Virus record (IMG/VR): IMGVR_UViG_3300047546_003137
Location: 1 to 40,733 of that record
Source: a virus
Strand: one strand, 5' to 3'
Length of the DNA: 40,733 nucleotides
Shown here: positions 10,657 to 18,784 of the stretch, piece after piece
Numbering within the stretch: the first letter of the stretch is position 1
How the letters are laid out: the number at the start of each line of letters is the position of its first letter
Position numbers and translations under genes: made by a program
The notes under the pieces: generated by a model
The model's input: the letters and a program-made list of their open reading frames with translations, nothing else
Databases searched by the model: none
What the model was told of the DNA's origin: nothing

Positions 10657-12174
10657 ATGCCCGCGTTTGCTTCAAAAAAACAATATCGCATGATGATGGC
10701 CATACTGCACGGTAAGGCTGGTCGAACGTCGCGTGGCGATAAGGGACCACCAAAGTCTATTGCTGAAAAATACTCTGGATCTGACAAAGATCTACCCGAT
10801 GACAAGGGCAAAGCTGGTCATGGTGGCAAATGGGATCACAAGGCCCATAAGCGCCACGCAGAAAAACATAAGAAAAAAGAAAAGAAATTAGAAAAGTCTA
10901 AAGGCGGAGCGGCTGTTGTTGTAGTTAATGATAAAGGGCAGCTTCTTATGGGCCGCCAAGTTAAAGACGATTACAAGTGGTCTTTTCCTGGCGGCCGCGT
11001 AGACGATGGCGAATCTTATAAAGAAGCTGCGATTCGTGAACTTGAAGAAGAAACCGGCGTCAAGGTTGACAAAGATTTGCTAATAGACCTACACGACGAC
11101 GGCAAAGATCGCACCTATTTGGTGAGACTGGGCCACACCCCTATTTTTCATGCAACCCCTGAGCTCGCCGACGTTGGATTCTACGACGTAGAGGATATCG
11201 ATTTCAATAGATTACGAGATTGTTGCGTAGACTCTATGGCGCACTATATGAAATCACGCCTAGTAAAAAATAATAAATCTATAAAAGATCTTCTTAAGAT
11301 AGAAGAATTAGAGCTTTTGGCTAAAAATATAGCTCATCCAGATCAAACTATCAATACGATATATGAATTTAGACATGGTGATGCTTTGCGCCTTGTTGGT
11401 AATGGCGCGTTCAGGATGCTGAGACGCGGCGTTGAAAACATGAGCGTCGACGATATTCGTGATATTCAGTTTGGAAACTATACGCTTCACGTTAGAAAAC
11501 ATGCAAACGATATTTATTCAGGTCGCGTTGACGATGGTTTAAAAACTATTCACCAGTTTGTAAATCGTTCACTTACCGAACTTACAAGTGAACTTATGAG
11601 CGTGTTTGAGTGGTACGACAACGAAAATGATCAAGACTCTAAATTTGAAATTCACGACGATTCAGCGCTTCCTGATGAAACAATATATGATGGAATAAAA
11701 AAACTTGTCAACAATTATCGCTCATACAATATCGCTGATATTTATGACGAGATGGAGTCCATCCGCGAAGAGATTCGTCACGGTAACGCTGTCGATCTAC
11801 AGCAGATCGAAAATCGAGTAATGGCTTTATTTGACAAACTTGAAGATCGTATAGATATCTTCAAAGAAAAACATAATTCGCTAGCTTCTAGATTGGGCGA
11901 CGAAATCGACGACATAGAGAAAAAGCTCTTAGCTCTTCAAGACTCTATTGAAAAAATGTCTAAAAAACCCTCTAAGATTGAAGCATTTTCTGTTGACCCG
12001 GCGAACCCCAAAGAAGTTCTGTCAGAATACTATGCATATCTTTCTAAACCTAGAGTGGTTATTAGCCCCACGGGACACATAACTATAGATTTTGGTTCTG
12101 ACTGGATGTCTAGTGATCGCGAGAACTTTTTAAAAGACATGCGAGCAAAAGTTGTTAAAAAGAGCAAGAAATGA
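10657..12174 (+). CDS. Nudix-domain protein in the virion operon, 505 aa
   Basis: A perfect Nudix box (G-x5-E-x7-REL-x-EE-x-GV) lies at residues 113-135, inside a Nudix fold of about residues 82-190. Such enzymes cleave a nucleoside diphosphate linked to another group. Before it is a basic region (residues 1-81) starting MPAFASKKQYRMMMAILHGK with a lysine/histidine-rich stretch, a start style I associate with phage proteins near the head genes. After it is a long helical region with coiled-coil heptads (about residues 360-440) and a compact C-terminus. The gene lies between two virion-region genes and overlaps the next. It may be a virion-associated enzyme; the substrate cannot be told. Confidence 0.85.
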   Translation: MPAFASKKQYRMMMAILHGKAGRTSRGDKGPPKSIAEKYSGSDKDLPDDKGKAGHGGKWDHKAHKRHAEKHKKKEKKLEKSKGGAAVVVVNDKGQLLMGRQVKDDYKWSFPGGRVDDGESYKEAAIRELEEETGVKVDKDLLIDLHDDGKDRTYLVRLGHTPIFHATPELADVGFYDVEDIDFNRLRDCCVDSMAHYMKSRLVKNNKSIKDLLKIEELELLAKNIAHPDQTINTIYEFRHGDALRLVGNGAFRMLRRGVENMSVDDIRDIQFGNYTLHVRKHANDIYSGRVDDGLKTIHQFVNRSLTELTSELMSVFEWYDNENDQDSKFEIHDDSALPDETIYDGIKKLVNNYRSYNIADIYDEMESIREEIRHGNAVDLQQIENRVMALFDKLEDRIDIFKEKHNSLASRLGDEIDDIEKKLLALQDSIEKMSKKPSKIEAFSVDPANPKEVLSEYYAYLSKPRVVISPTGHITIDFGSDWMSSDRENFLKDMRAKVVKKSKK

Positions 12175-12875
12175 TCTCTCAGCGACTAATATATTTAAAA
12201 TATAAATTAAGGTCCATGGGTCTTTCTTTTGACGAAATATCATCAATAATGAATGACGCTTCCAGCGAAATTCAACAAGCAACCCACTCTATAGTAGAAA
12301 AAGCAGTATACGAAGCTGAAGATTACGGTTCTTCAATTGGAGCTGAAGAATTTCTTGCACAGATAAAATTAGATGCAAGCTCGGGATACATAGAGATATC
12401 TACGGACTCTGGGCAGACTGATTTTAGTCAGCCGCCTTTTCCTATGCTCCCTTGGCTGTTAAACAACGCTAAAACATCTAAAGATGGCAGTAGGTACAAG
12501 ATCGTACCCATTGGAGGTGTTAGTTCTAAACCAAAGCCGACGCCCCAGGCTCGAGATATAGCTTCTGGATTAAATGCTATGGCTTCTGAAGTTGCGCCCG
12601 CAACAGCTATGGCTGAAACTATGGCTGCTGCCTTTGGACTGGGCGCTTCTTCTAGCGCAACAGAAAGACAGCGACCTGTTTCTACTGAAAAACCTGAATT
12701 CCGCACAGCGTCTAGTAAGCAGGACGCGTCTAGGCAATGGGTCTTACCTGCTAAAGACCTCGACATGACCGGCACTATTATGACCCTAAATGCCACTATT
12801 AGATCTGAAATAGATAAAGTCTGCGATGAAATAATTAACAAATACGAATCGGAGGCGAAAAAATGGCGTGGGTAA
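12171..12875 (+). CDS. Hypothetical virion-region protein, 234 aa
   Basis: The ATG overlaps the previous stop as ATGA. The N-terminal third is helical, followed by a short strand region (GYIEISTDSGQTDFS), FPMLPWLLNNAK, an Ala/Met-rich low-complexity linker (ATAMAETMAAAFG) and a C-terminal helix. It overlaps the next gene by 13 bases. From its place between the Nudix-domain protein and the sheath it is likely a head-tail joining protein, but no family is recognised. Confidence 0.72.
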   Translation: MISQRLIYLKYKLRSMGLSFDEISSIMNDASSEIQQATHSIVEKAVYEAEDYGSSIGAEEFLAQIKLDASSGYIEISTDSGQTDFSQPPFPMLPWLLNNAKTSKDGSRYKIVPIGGVSSKPKPTPQARDIASGLNAMASEVAPATAMAETMAAAFGLGASSSATERQRPVSTEKPEFRTASSKQDASRQWVLPAKDLDMTGTIMTLNATIRSEIDKVCDEIINKYESEAKKWRG

Positions 12876-13495
12876 TGCCAGAAGTTGCAGTTCAGCGTCT
12901 TGTCCAGCATGGAATACATCAGCTTCGTCAAGATAAAGCCTCGTTTGATGAAATCTTTTCTTATCAAAGATGCCACCCAATGCTTATAGAAGCCTACGGC
13001 GAAAGCTACGTGGATAAAATATGGACATGGTTTACTACAGAAAGAATACGCGTTGTTCAGGCTTGGATATTAAGCCCGCAAACTGTACCGTGTTTTAGTA
13101 TCCATCTTTCAAATGAAAACGAAGACGAATCAAAAGCTGCCATAAGTGATTATTATGGAGAGGGCGTAGACAGCGAAATCGGCATATCGTCAATGAATGT
13201 CTTAGTAGACATAGGGGTTCATGGCAGCAAGGCCGCAGACCAGGTGCTATGGATGTACTACATATTGTCGTATATACTTTTTAAGTATAAGCCCGTAGCA
13301 AGAAGTTTGGGTATAGAAATCCACACCTTTAGCGCCTCAGACTGGCAGAAAGATGCATCAAAAATGCCAGAAAACATTTGGACAAGATGGCTCAGAATGA
13401 GATGCACCGTGTTTAACACCTGGGCGGCGGATTCGTATACTATAGTTTCTGATCTTGAAACAGATCTAGAGTTTGAGTCAAACGTTAATACATAA
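12863..13495 (+). CDS. Putative tail completion/terminator protein, 210 aa
   Basis: GGAGG precedes the ATG by 7 bases. The product has an N-terminal helical part (AVQRLVQHGIHQLRQDK), a beta segment (VVQAWILSPQTVPCFSIHL), and a strand-helix part (NVLVDIGVHGSKAADQVLWMYYILSYIL). That order, and a place shortly before the sheath, fits a tail terminator or neck protein of a myovirus. The assignment rests on order and predicted fold only. Confidence 0.6.
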   Translation: MAWVMPEVAVQRLVQHGIHQLRQDKASFDEIFSYQRCHPMLIEAYGESYVDKIWTWFTTERIRVVQAWILSPQTVPCFSIHLSNENEDESKAAISDYYGEGVDSEIGISSMNVLVDIGVHGSKAADQVLWMYYILSYILFKYKPVARSLGIEIHTFSASDWQKDASKMPENIWTRWLRMRCTVFNTWAADSYTIVSDLETDLEFESNVNT

Positions 13496-13506
13496 GGGGC
13501 TTAGAT

Positions 13507-13782
13507 ATGTCGAACAAATACAAACCTAGAGTTGACATGAAGTCAATAAAAGAATACGAAAAATCCCTAAGACAAGATCTTAGCCCCCTTGCTGAACCTA
13601 AAGAGCCGGATTTAAAGCGTATAAGTTTTGATGAGTGGTGGCTTAACACGCTAGCCAACACGAGACTACACCCTTCTGCAAAAGAAATTCTTAAAGCTGA
13701 TGCAAAAGGTAGGGGTCTCGATGGTCTTCAGGCGGCAGATAAGTGGGACTGGGCAGCAAAACAATTTGGCCTAAACATTTAA
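13507..13782 (+). CDS. Hypothetical protein, 91 aa
   Basis: AAGGGG precedes the ATG. The product is charged, with a FDEWWLNTLANTRLHPSAKE segment and a C-terminal DKWDWAAKQFGLNI. It is the last gene before the 344-base gap upstream of the sheath. No family recognised; a small virion or assembly protein is possible. Confidence 0.7.
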   Translation: MSNKYKPRVDMKSIKEYEKSLRQDLSPLAEPKEPDLKRISFDEWWLNTLANTRLHPSAKEILKADAKGRGLDGLQAADKWDWAAKQFGLNI

Positions 13783-13800
13783 AAGGCTTTACGGCTTTTT
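13781..13800 (+). terminator. Weak terminator-like hairpin
   Basis: AAAAG and CTTTTT flank a 9-base loop directly at the stop of the 91-aa gene, with a T run. The stem is only 5 bp and A/T-rich. It could end the neck-gene transcript before the gap ahead of the sheath. Confidence 0.3.
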
Positions 13801-14029
13801 AAAAGAAATGTCCCGGTTTAAAGACTGAAACACTTTTTATGATGGGCATTGCTTTGCAAAAGTCTAACAATAACAATTTATTACAACATTGCAGTTGTTG
13901 AATTATACAAGATCGAGTGCCTACCCTTCTAAAATCAGGGATAAAATATTTTTCTTATATCAGGTTTTTTATTAAAAGATGCCACCGCAATTAAACAAAA
14001 GAACATTTAAGGCCTGATACTAAGGTAAA
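13783..14029. other. Gap upstream of the sheath gene
   Basis: No convincing gene lies here; the longest open frame from an ATG on the plus strand is about 19 codons. The stretch is A/T-rich with several T runs. It probably holds regulatory sequence for the strongly expressed sheath gene, but no clear promoter match was found. Confidence 0.45.
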
Positions 14030-14125
14030 ATGGATTATGTTCTGAGCGGAGCACCTGTGTTTTTAAATAAAACCTATTGCAAAGAACGACTTAAAAGAGC
14101 TAGGAATCATATAGGAAGGATCTAA
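14030..14125 (+). CDS. Possible 31-aa leader peptide before the sheath
   Basis: ATG at 14030 follows AAGG by four bases. The frame ends with TAA at 14123-14125, one base before the sheath ATG. The product begins MDYVLSGAPVFLNKTYCKER and is basic. The sheath ribosome binding site lies inside it. Translation could couple to the sheath, or the frame may be fortuitous. Confidence 0.35.
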   Translation: MDYVLSGAPVFLNKTYCKERLKRARNHIGRI

Positions 14126-14126
14126 C

Positions 14127-16301
14127 ATGGCGATCAGCGTATCATTTAACGGCGCTACGATTTACAAGCCCGGTGCGTACTCAAAAACCACCATCGACCT
14201 ATCTGGCAACGTCCCGCTCGGACCAGCCGGTCTGATTGCAATCTTCGGCGAAGCGGACGCTGGCGCCCCAGGGTCGGCAGAGACCAATATTGCTGATAAC
14301 TTTTTCACGTCAGACAGGCTGATTGAGGCTCGCAACAAATATAGATCTGGTCCTATTGTCGACGCTCTTAATTTCTTGTTCTCGCCCGCATCCGATGGCG
14401 CGATTCCTAGTGGCGCTCAGGTTGTTTGGGTTTATAAAACCAACGCTTCCACGCGCGCATCTTTAGCTCTCGCAGGATCTTATGGCTCAGTAAGAGCTAG
14501 AGAATGGGGGGTTGGCGGAAATCAATCTTCTCTGAAGATCCTAGCTTCTGCGGAAGTTGCCCCCTCTGCAACAGGTTCTGCTCCTGCGGCTTTTGGCGCA
14601 GCGTTGAACGGCGCATCTTTTTCAGTTAGAGCAAACGGCGGCGCTTCTACGGTTGTGACGCTCAGCACAACGGCTACAGATCATGATACGCTAGCAAACC
14701 TAGTGATCGAGTTAAATTCTTTACTGCCAGTCGGCGTTACCGCGTCGGCAGCAGGTAGCGCAGTTAAGCTTCAGATGGCTGCTGCTCCAAGCCAGTACGC
14801 AGAAGGTTGGGGACGCTCACTAGAGCTAATCGATTCCACCCTGGGCGATCTGGCAAAACTAGGACTAGTTGCAAATCTTTATTCCGCCGCTGCGGAGCCA
14901 AACTGCACCATTACGATCTCTCAAAAAAGAGATCTCTTGGTTGAAGAGGACACCGTTGGTGGACACGTTGTACTAGAGATTGGTCGCGACGCTACAGGGG
15001 GCGCAACTACAGCATCTGTAACTGTTAACGCAACCCAAGTAATTCTTACGGACTCCATCGGGTCAAATACCTTTGATAAAGCTGCTTTTATCACAATTAA
15101 ACAGCTAGCTGAGTCTATTTCTTTGTATTCAGGTTGGACAGCCAGCGTCAGCAGCCCTGTTTATAACCAGTTGGGACTTGATGCTCTTGATCATGTGACT
15201 GCCGTTGGAGCATTTAGCTCAACTGGTGAAAAACCAGCTCGTCTAAAAAAAGACGCAATGGAAGTTCAGGATCTTTTTGAACAATCTAACGTTGCTGAAC
15301 TTGTCTCCCCGGTTGCTAAGGGGCTTCCTGCCGCTCTCGCCGAAACACTTCTCGCTGGCGGCGCAAAAGGTGGAACTCTTACGACAGACGTCGTGAATGC
15401 GCTTTCTAAGTTTGAAAAATTTCACGTTAACTCCATCGTTCCTCTTTTTTCAAGAAATGCAACCGCGGACATTACAGACAGCCTGACCGACGCAAGCTCG
15501 ACATACACAATCGACGGAATTCATCAAGCTGTTAAAACGCACATCAGCTTGATGAAAACGACCAAGAAGAAAAGCGAACGACAAGGATATCTGTCTGTTA
15601 AGGACACATACTCTAACTGCAAAGATAAAATCGGCAACATGGCAGATGCCAGACTGCAGATGGTAATTCAGGACGTTCGTCAAACAAACGCTCAGGGCGT
15701 CATCAAATGGTTCCAACCTTGGGCATTGGCCTGTTTGATGGCTGGAGCACGAGGCGGCGCGTCTATCGGTCTCCCGCTTACCTTCAAGTTCCTTAACTGC
15801 TCCGGTATTCGCCAAACGTCTCAGTCGATGAACACCGCTGAGGCTGATATTGTTGTGGATTTCGATCCAGACATGCAGTACGATGACGCAATTCAATCCG
15901 GTGTGACGTTCCTCGAAGCGCCAAGAACAGGCGGGTTCCGTGTGGTCGTTGACAACACCACCTACGGCATCGACGATAATTGGGTATACAATCGCGCTAA
16001 CGTATTGTATGCTGCTGATATTGTTGCGTACAACTTCCGCAACACGATGGAGCTGCGATATGTCGGCATAAAGAATACCCTTAGGGCCGCTGAAGTGCAA
16101 AGCACCGCAGAGTCTGTTTTGACCACATTCTTGGCCCAAGGAGTAACCGTTAGCACTGCGGACGCCCCTAACGGGTTTAAAGGACTGAGCATCAGGATCG
16201 ACGGCAACACAATCTATATCTCTGTGACGATTAAGCTTGTTGAAGGTGTCGACTTCGTGCTGGCCGATATCACGCTGCAGCGCGCTAGTCAGACCGCTTA
16301 A
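14127..16301 (+). CDS. Tail sheath protein, 724 aa
   Basis: Forms the contractile outer sheath. The N-terminus (FNGATIYKPGAYSKTTID, then GLIAIFGEADAGAPG) and the C-terminus (GLSIRIDGNTIYISVTIKL, VEGVDFVLADITLQRA) match phage sheath proteins. Near residues 120-360 there is an extra region with strand-rich repeats (TASVTVNATQVILT), presumably a surface domain. AGGAAGGATC precedes the ATG. At 724 aa it is larger than a P2-like sheath (about 400 aa) and near T4 gp18 (about 660 aa). A strong terminator-like hairpin follows. Confidence 0.92.
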   Translation: MAISVSFNGATIYKPGAYSKTTIDLSGNVPLGPAGLIAIFGEADAGAPGSAETNIADNFFTSDRLIEARNKYRSGPIVDALNFLFSPASDGAIPSGAQVVWVYKTNASTRASLALAGSYGSVRAREWGVGGNQSSLKILASAEVAPSATGSAPAAFGAALNGASFSVRANGGASTVVTLSTTATDHDTLANLVIELNSLLPVGVTASAAGSAVKLQMAAAPSQYAEGWGRSLELIDSTLGDLAKLGLVANLYSAAAEPNCTITISQKRDLLVEEDTVGGHVVLEIGRDATGGATTASVTVNATQVILTDSIGSNTFDKAAFITIKQLAESISLYSGWTASVSSPVYNQLGLDALDHVTAVGAFSSTGEKPARLKKDAMEVQDLFEQSNVAELVSPVAKGLPAALAETLLAGGAKGGTLTTDVVNALSKFEKFHVNSIVPLFSRNATADITDSLTDASSTYTIDGIHQAVKTHISLMKTTKKKSERQGYLSVKDTYSNCKDKIGNMADARLQMVIQDVRQTNAQGVIKWFQPWALACLMAGARGGASIGLPLTFKFLNCSGIRQTSQSMNTAEADIVVDFDPDMQYDDAIQSGVTFLEAPRTGGFRVVVDNTTYGIDDNWVYNRANVLYAADIVAYNFRNTMELRYVGIKNTLRAAEVQSTAESVLTTFLAQGVTVSTADAPNGFKGLSIRIDGNTIYISVTIKLVEGVDFVLADITLQRASQTA

Positions 16302-16322
16302 TTTAATCAAATTAATCGAACC

Positions 16323-16366
16323 AACGCCCTCTATGAAGTAAAATACTGATAGAGGGTGTTTTTTTT
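16323..16366 (+). terminator. Intrinsic terminator that contains the next gene's RBS
   Basis: AACGCCCTCTAT (16323-16334) pairs with ATAGAGGGTGTT (16349-16360), a 12-bp stem with one G-T pair and a 14-base loop, followed by eight T. This is a classic intrinsic terminator after the sheath gene. The AGAGGG in its 3-prime arm is the only ribosome binding site for the gene starting at 16367, and the ATG follows the T run directly. Confidence 0.85.
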
Positions 16367-16957
16367 ATGGAAAGATTAAATATTAACCGCTATGGCCAGT
16401 GGTCTCTGGAGAAGGCTAATAAATTAAAATTTGATCCACGCGAGACGTGGCACTCTCCTGCAGGCAAAGCTATGGCGGATTGGGTTTCAGATGAAAGCGA
16501 GCCTTTAGCCGCCGCAACTGCCAAAGCTCAAATACCGCGCATGGAGGGCGCAGCTAGAACCAGGGCTTTATCTAAATTAACAGCTGCGACACAGCATAGA
16601 AGAAACCCTAACACTGGTAAATTAGAGTTTTTGCTTCATCGCGGGATGTCGACAGACGAAGCAGATACCCACATAAAAGACGGCAGCGTAGCTCATCCAA
16701 GCGGCACGAGAACATCTTGGACGCCAAATGCTAAGGTGGCACATCGGCAAGCATACTACGAGGAACCTAAAGGCAAAGTAATTTCAGCTTGGGTTCCAGA
16801 AGATGCGCTGCACTCCTCGATACGACAATATTCTGGATCCACAGAGCGCCATAAAATATTAGCCCGCCAAGAAGATGAATGGATAGTGCATCACGGATCA
16901 TCCGGCATGGCATTACATGGCATTGTGGATGGCGTAAGACCCAAAGACCTAAAATAG
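16367..16957 (+). CDS. ADP-ribosyltransferase-like protein, 196 aa
   Basis: The C-terminal 110 residues carry the R-S-E pattern of mono-ADP-ribosyltransferases. LLHRGMS holds Arg92, RTSWTP (115-120) stands for the STS motif, and QEDEWIV has Glu169-x-Glu171. Such enzymes move ADP-ribose from NAD to a target; an ExE motif usually goes with arginine targets. The N-terminal 80 residues are helical and may direct packaging or binding. The gene sits among tail genes behind a terminator that holds its ribosome binding site, so low or timed expression is likely. Injection with the virion is a possibility. The call is from motifs only. Confidence 0.7.
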   Translation: MERLNINRYGQWSLEKANKLKFDPRETWHSPAGKAMADWVSDESEPLAAATAKAQIPRMEGAARTRALSKLTAATQHRRNPNTGKLEFLLHRGMSTDEADTHIKDGSVAHPSGTRTSWTPNAKVAHRQAYYEEPKGKVISAWVPEDALHSSIRQYSGSTERHKILARQEDEWIVHHGSSGMALHGIVDGVRPKDLK

Positions 16958-17054
16958 ACACCTAATCTTGATCGTGATAGTATATTATGATGGTGCGGTC
17001 GCATAGTGCGCTGCAACCCTAACGTATATGGGCTCTAGGGTCCCGAGGTGAAAA

Positions 17055-17582
17055 ATGACGCAAGGTGTAGGCCTAATCACAGGCGCAAATGGAAAAATAA
17101 AAGTAAATAACGTAACACTTGGCTATGCGACTAGCTTAAATCTTTCTACCAGGGTTGATATGATTCCCGGCGAAACAATGGGTAGATATGAGGTGGTGAG
17201 TAACGAGCCCATTGCGTATAGCACAAATGGAAGCTTTACGATGCTTCGTTACACTGAGGGCGGAGTGAAAGCCGGATTACCCGGGGTAAATAAAACCAGT
17301 GAGAGTAATAGTATCGGCGCCATTGGACTAAGCGGCCAGGTAAACCCATCTGCAATCCTAAACTCCGGTACTTTTGAAGTCGAAGTATACCAAAAAACAA
17401 GCGGCGACCCTAAAAGTCTTCAAATATTTAAAGTTTCTAATTGCAGAATTACCTCTAGATCTGGCGGCGTCAATAAAAGAGGTATTTATGAAGAAACATT
17501 TAATTTTGTTGGGATTATATCTGAAGACGACAGACTATCTGTCGTTAAACAAAGCAGTGCAACCGGCGCAATCATAATCTAA
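17055..17582 (+). CDS. Tail tube-like protein 1, 175 aa
   Basis: First of four tandem paralogs. GANGKIKVNNVTLGYATSLN and NEPIAYSTNGSFTMLRY are shared with the next genes, as is the CRITSRSGGVNKRG end motif. Position between sheath and tail chaperone, with a size near T4 gp19 (163 aa) and P2 FII (172 aa), fits a tail tube. GAGGTG precedes the ATG. It may be the major tube protein as the shortest and first copy, but this cannot be decided from sequence. Confidence 0.75.
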   Translation: MTQGVGLITGANGKIKVNNVTLGYATSLNLSTRVDMIPGETMGRYEVVSNEPIAYSTNGSFTMLRYTEGGVKAGLPGVNKTSESNSIGAIGLSGQVNPSAILNSGTFEVEVYQKTSGDPKSLQIFKVSNCRITSRSGGVNKRGIYEETFNFVGIISEDDRLSVVKQSSATGAIII

Positions 17583-17595
17583 AGGAGACTTAGTC

Positions 17596-18180
17596 ATGGC
17601 TAATAAGAGACCCGGTATGATAACCGGTGCTAATGCTAAGATACAGGTCGCAGATACTACGTTAGCTTATGCTTCTGATGTTTCTTATACTTTAAATATT
17701 GATCACATTCCCGTTGAGGTGATGAACAAATATGAAGTTGTAAGTAATGAACCCGTAAGCATGACCCTAAGCGGATCGTTTTCCGTCGTAAGATATTCAA
17801 AAGCAGCCACAATAGAAGTGCCCTTGCTTGATGACAATGGCAACCCTGTAAGCCCACCTAAAACAACTACTAAATATGTTCCAGGCGAATCAAATTCGCC
17901 AAACGAATGGACGCATGACAAAAGTAAACTTAAACCCTTCTCGCCGGGCGATCTTTTAGCGTCTAAAACATTTGATATTACGATTACGCAGCGCTACGTG
18001 GACGCAAACGGCAAGGAACAGGACGTGAACTTCTTAAAGTTTAAAGACTGTAGAATAACGGGAAGATCTACCTCATTAAATAAAAGATCTGTTATGGTTG
18101 AAAGATTCGATTTTATCGGCGAGACAATGGACGACGATAAGATTACATCTGCAGGCTCCGGCGACGACGATCTTTCTTAA
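17596..18180 (+). CDS. Tail tube-like protein 2, 194 aa
   Basis: Closest to copy 1: GANAKIQVADTTLAYASDVS, YEVVSNEPVSMTLSGSFSVV, and CRITGRSTSLNKRS near the end. It has a 20-residue proline-rich insertion in the middle (PLLDDNGNPVSPPKTTTK). AAGGAG precedes the ATG. It may form tube rings or a special end of the tube. Confidence 0.75.
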   Translation: MANKRPGMITGANAKIQVADTTLAYASDVSYTLNIDHIPVEVMNKYEVVSNEPVSMTLSGSFSVVRYSKAATIEVPLLDDNGNPVSPPKTTTKYVPGESNSPNEWTHDKSKLKPFSPGDLLASKTFDITITQRYVDANGKEQDVNFLKFKDCRITGRSTSLNKRSVMVERFDFIGETMDDDKITSAGSGDDDLS

Positions 18181-18193
18181 TTAGGGAGTTTGT

Positions 18194-18775
18194 GTGGCTA
18201 GTGTTGCCCCATTCTTTATTACAGGAGCGAACTGTAAACTTAAGGTTAACGGGGTGACATTAGCTTTTGCAACAAATTTATCTTATTCAGTATCTATTCC
18301 GCACGCAAAACTTAGGATGCTCGGCTCCTACGAAGCAAACTCTTTAGAACCGTTAAGCTATGATGTTGGTGGATCTTTTACTGTTATAAGATATGTTAGC
18401 GATTTAAAAAAAATATATAGTAATAAGGGTTTAGGCTCTCCAAGCGGCATAAGCGATTTAGGCAATGGTGTTGGCTCTTGGACTCAGATAGGTGAAAAAA
18501 GCGCCGCATTTAAAACTTTTGGAAACATGACTGACGGGCGCGCCGATCAATCTCTAAACCCCGCTTCTCTTCAAGATGGGACGACTTTTGATATTGAAAT
18601 TTATCAAACACTCGCAGATGGTGAATCTTTAGGTATTGCGCGCCTGCGTAATGCTAGAATTGTTCAAGCAGGGTCTCAGATAAGCAAGCGCGGAAATATG
18701 CTTCAAACTTTTCAATTTTTTGCCCAGTACCTGGATGAAGATAGTTTTATAGCTGATCAATCTAGCTTTTTTTAA
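18194..18775 (+). CDS. Tail tube-like protein 3, 193 aa, GTG start
   Basis: GTG start with AGGGAG 7 bases upstream. GANCKLKVNGVTLAFATNLS, YEANSLEPLSYDVGGSFTVI and ISKRGNMLQTFQF correspond to the motifs of copies 1 and 2, but with lower identity. The central part differs. Probably a minor tube or tube-end protein. Confidence 0.7.
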   Translation: MASVAPFFITGANCKLKVNGVTLAFATNLSYSVSIPHAKLRMLGSYEANSLEPLSYDVGGSFTVIRYVSDLKKIYSNKGLGSPSGISDLGNGVGSWTQIGEKSAAFKTFGNMTDGRADQSLNPASLQDGTTFDIEIYQTLADGESLGIARLRNARIVQAGSQISKRGNMLQTFQFFAQYLDEDSFIADQSSFF

Positions 18776-18784
18776 GAGATTTTT

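Noticed and set aside
15450-16310. 286-aa minus-strand open frame
   Set aside because: It is antisense to the tail sheath gene, which has clear family motifs.
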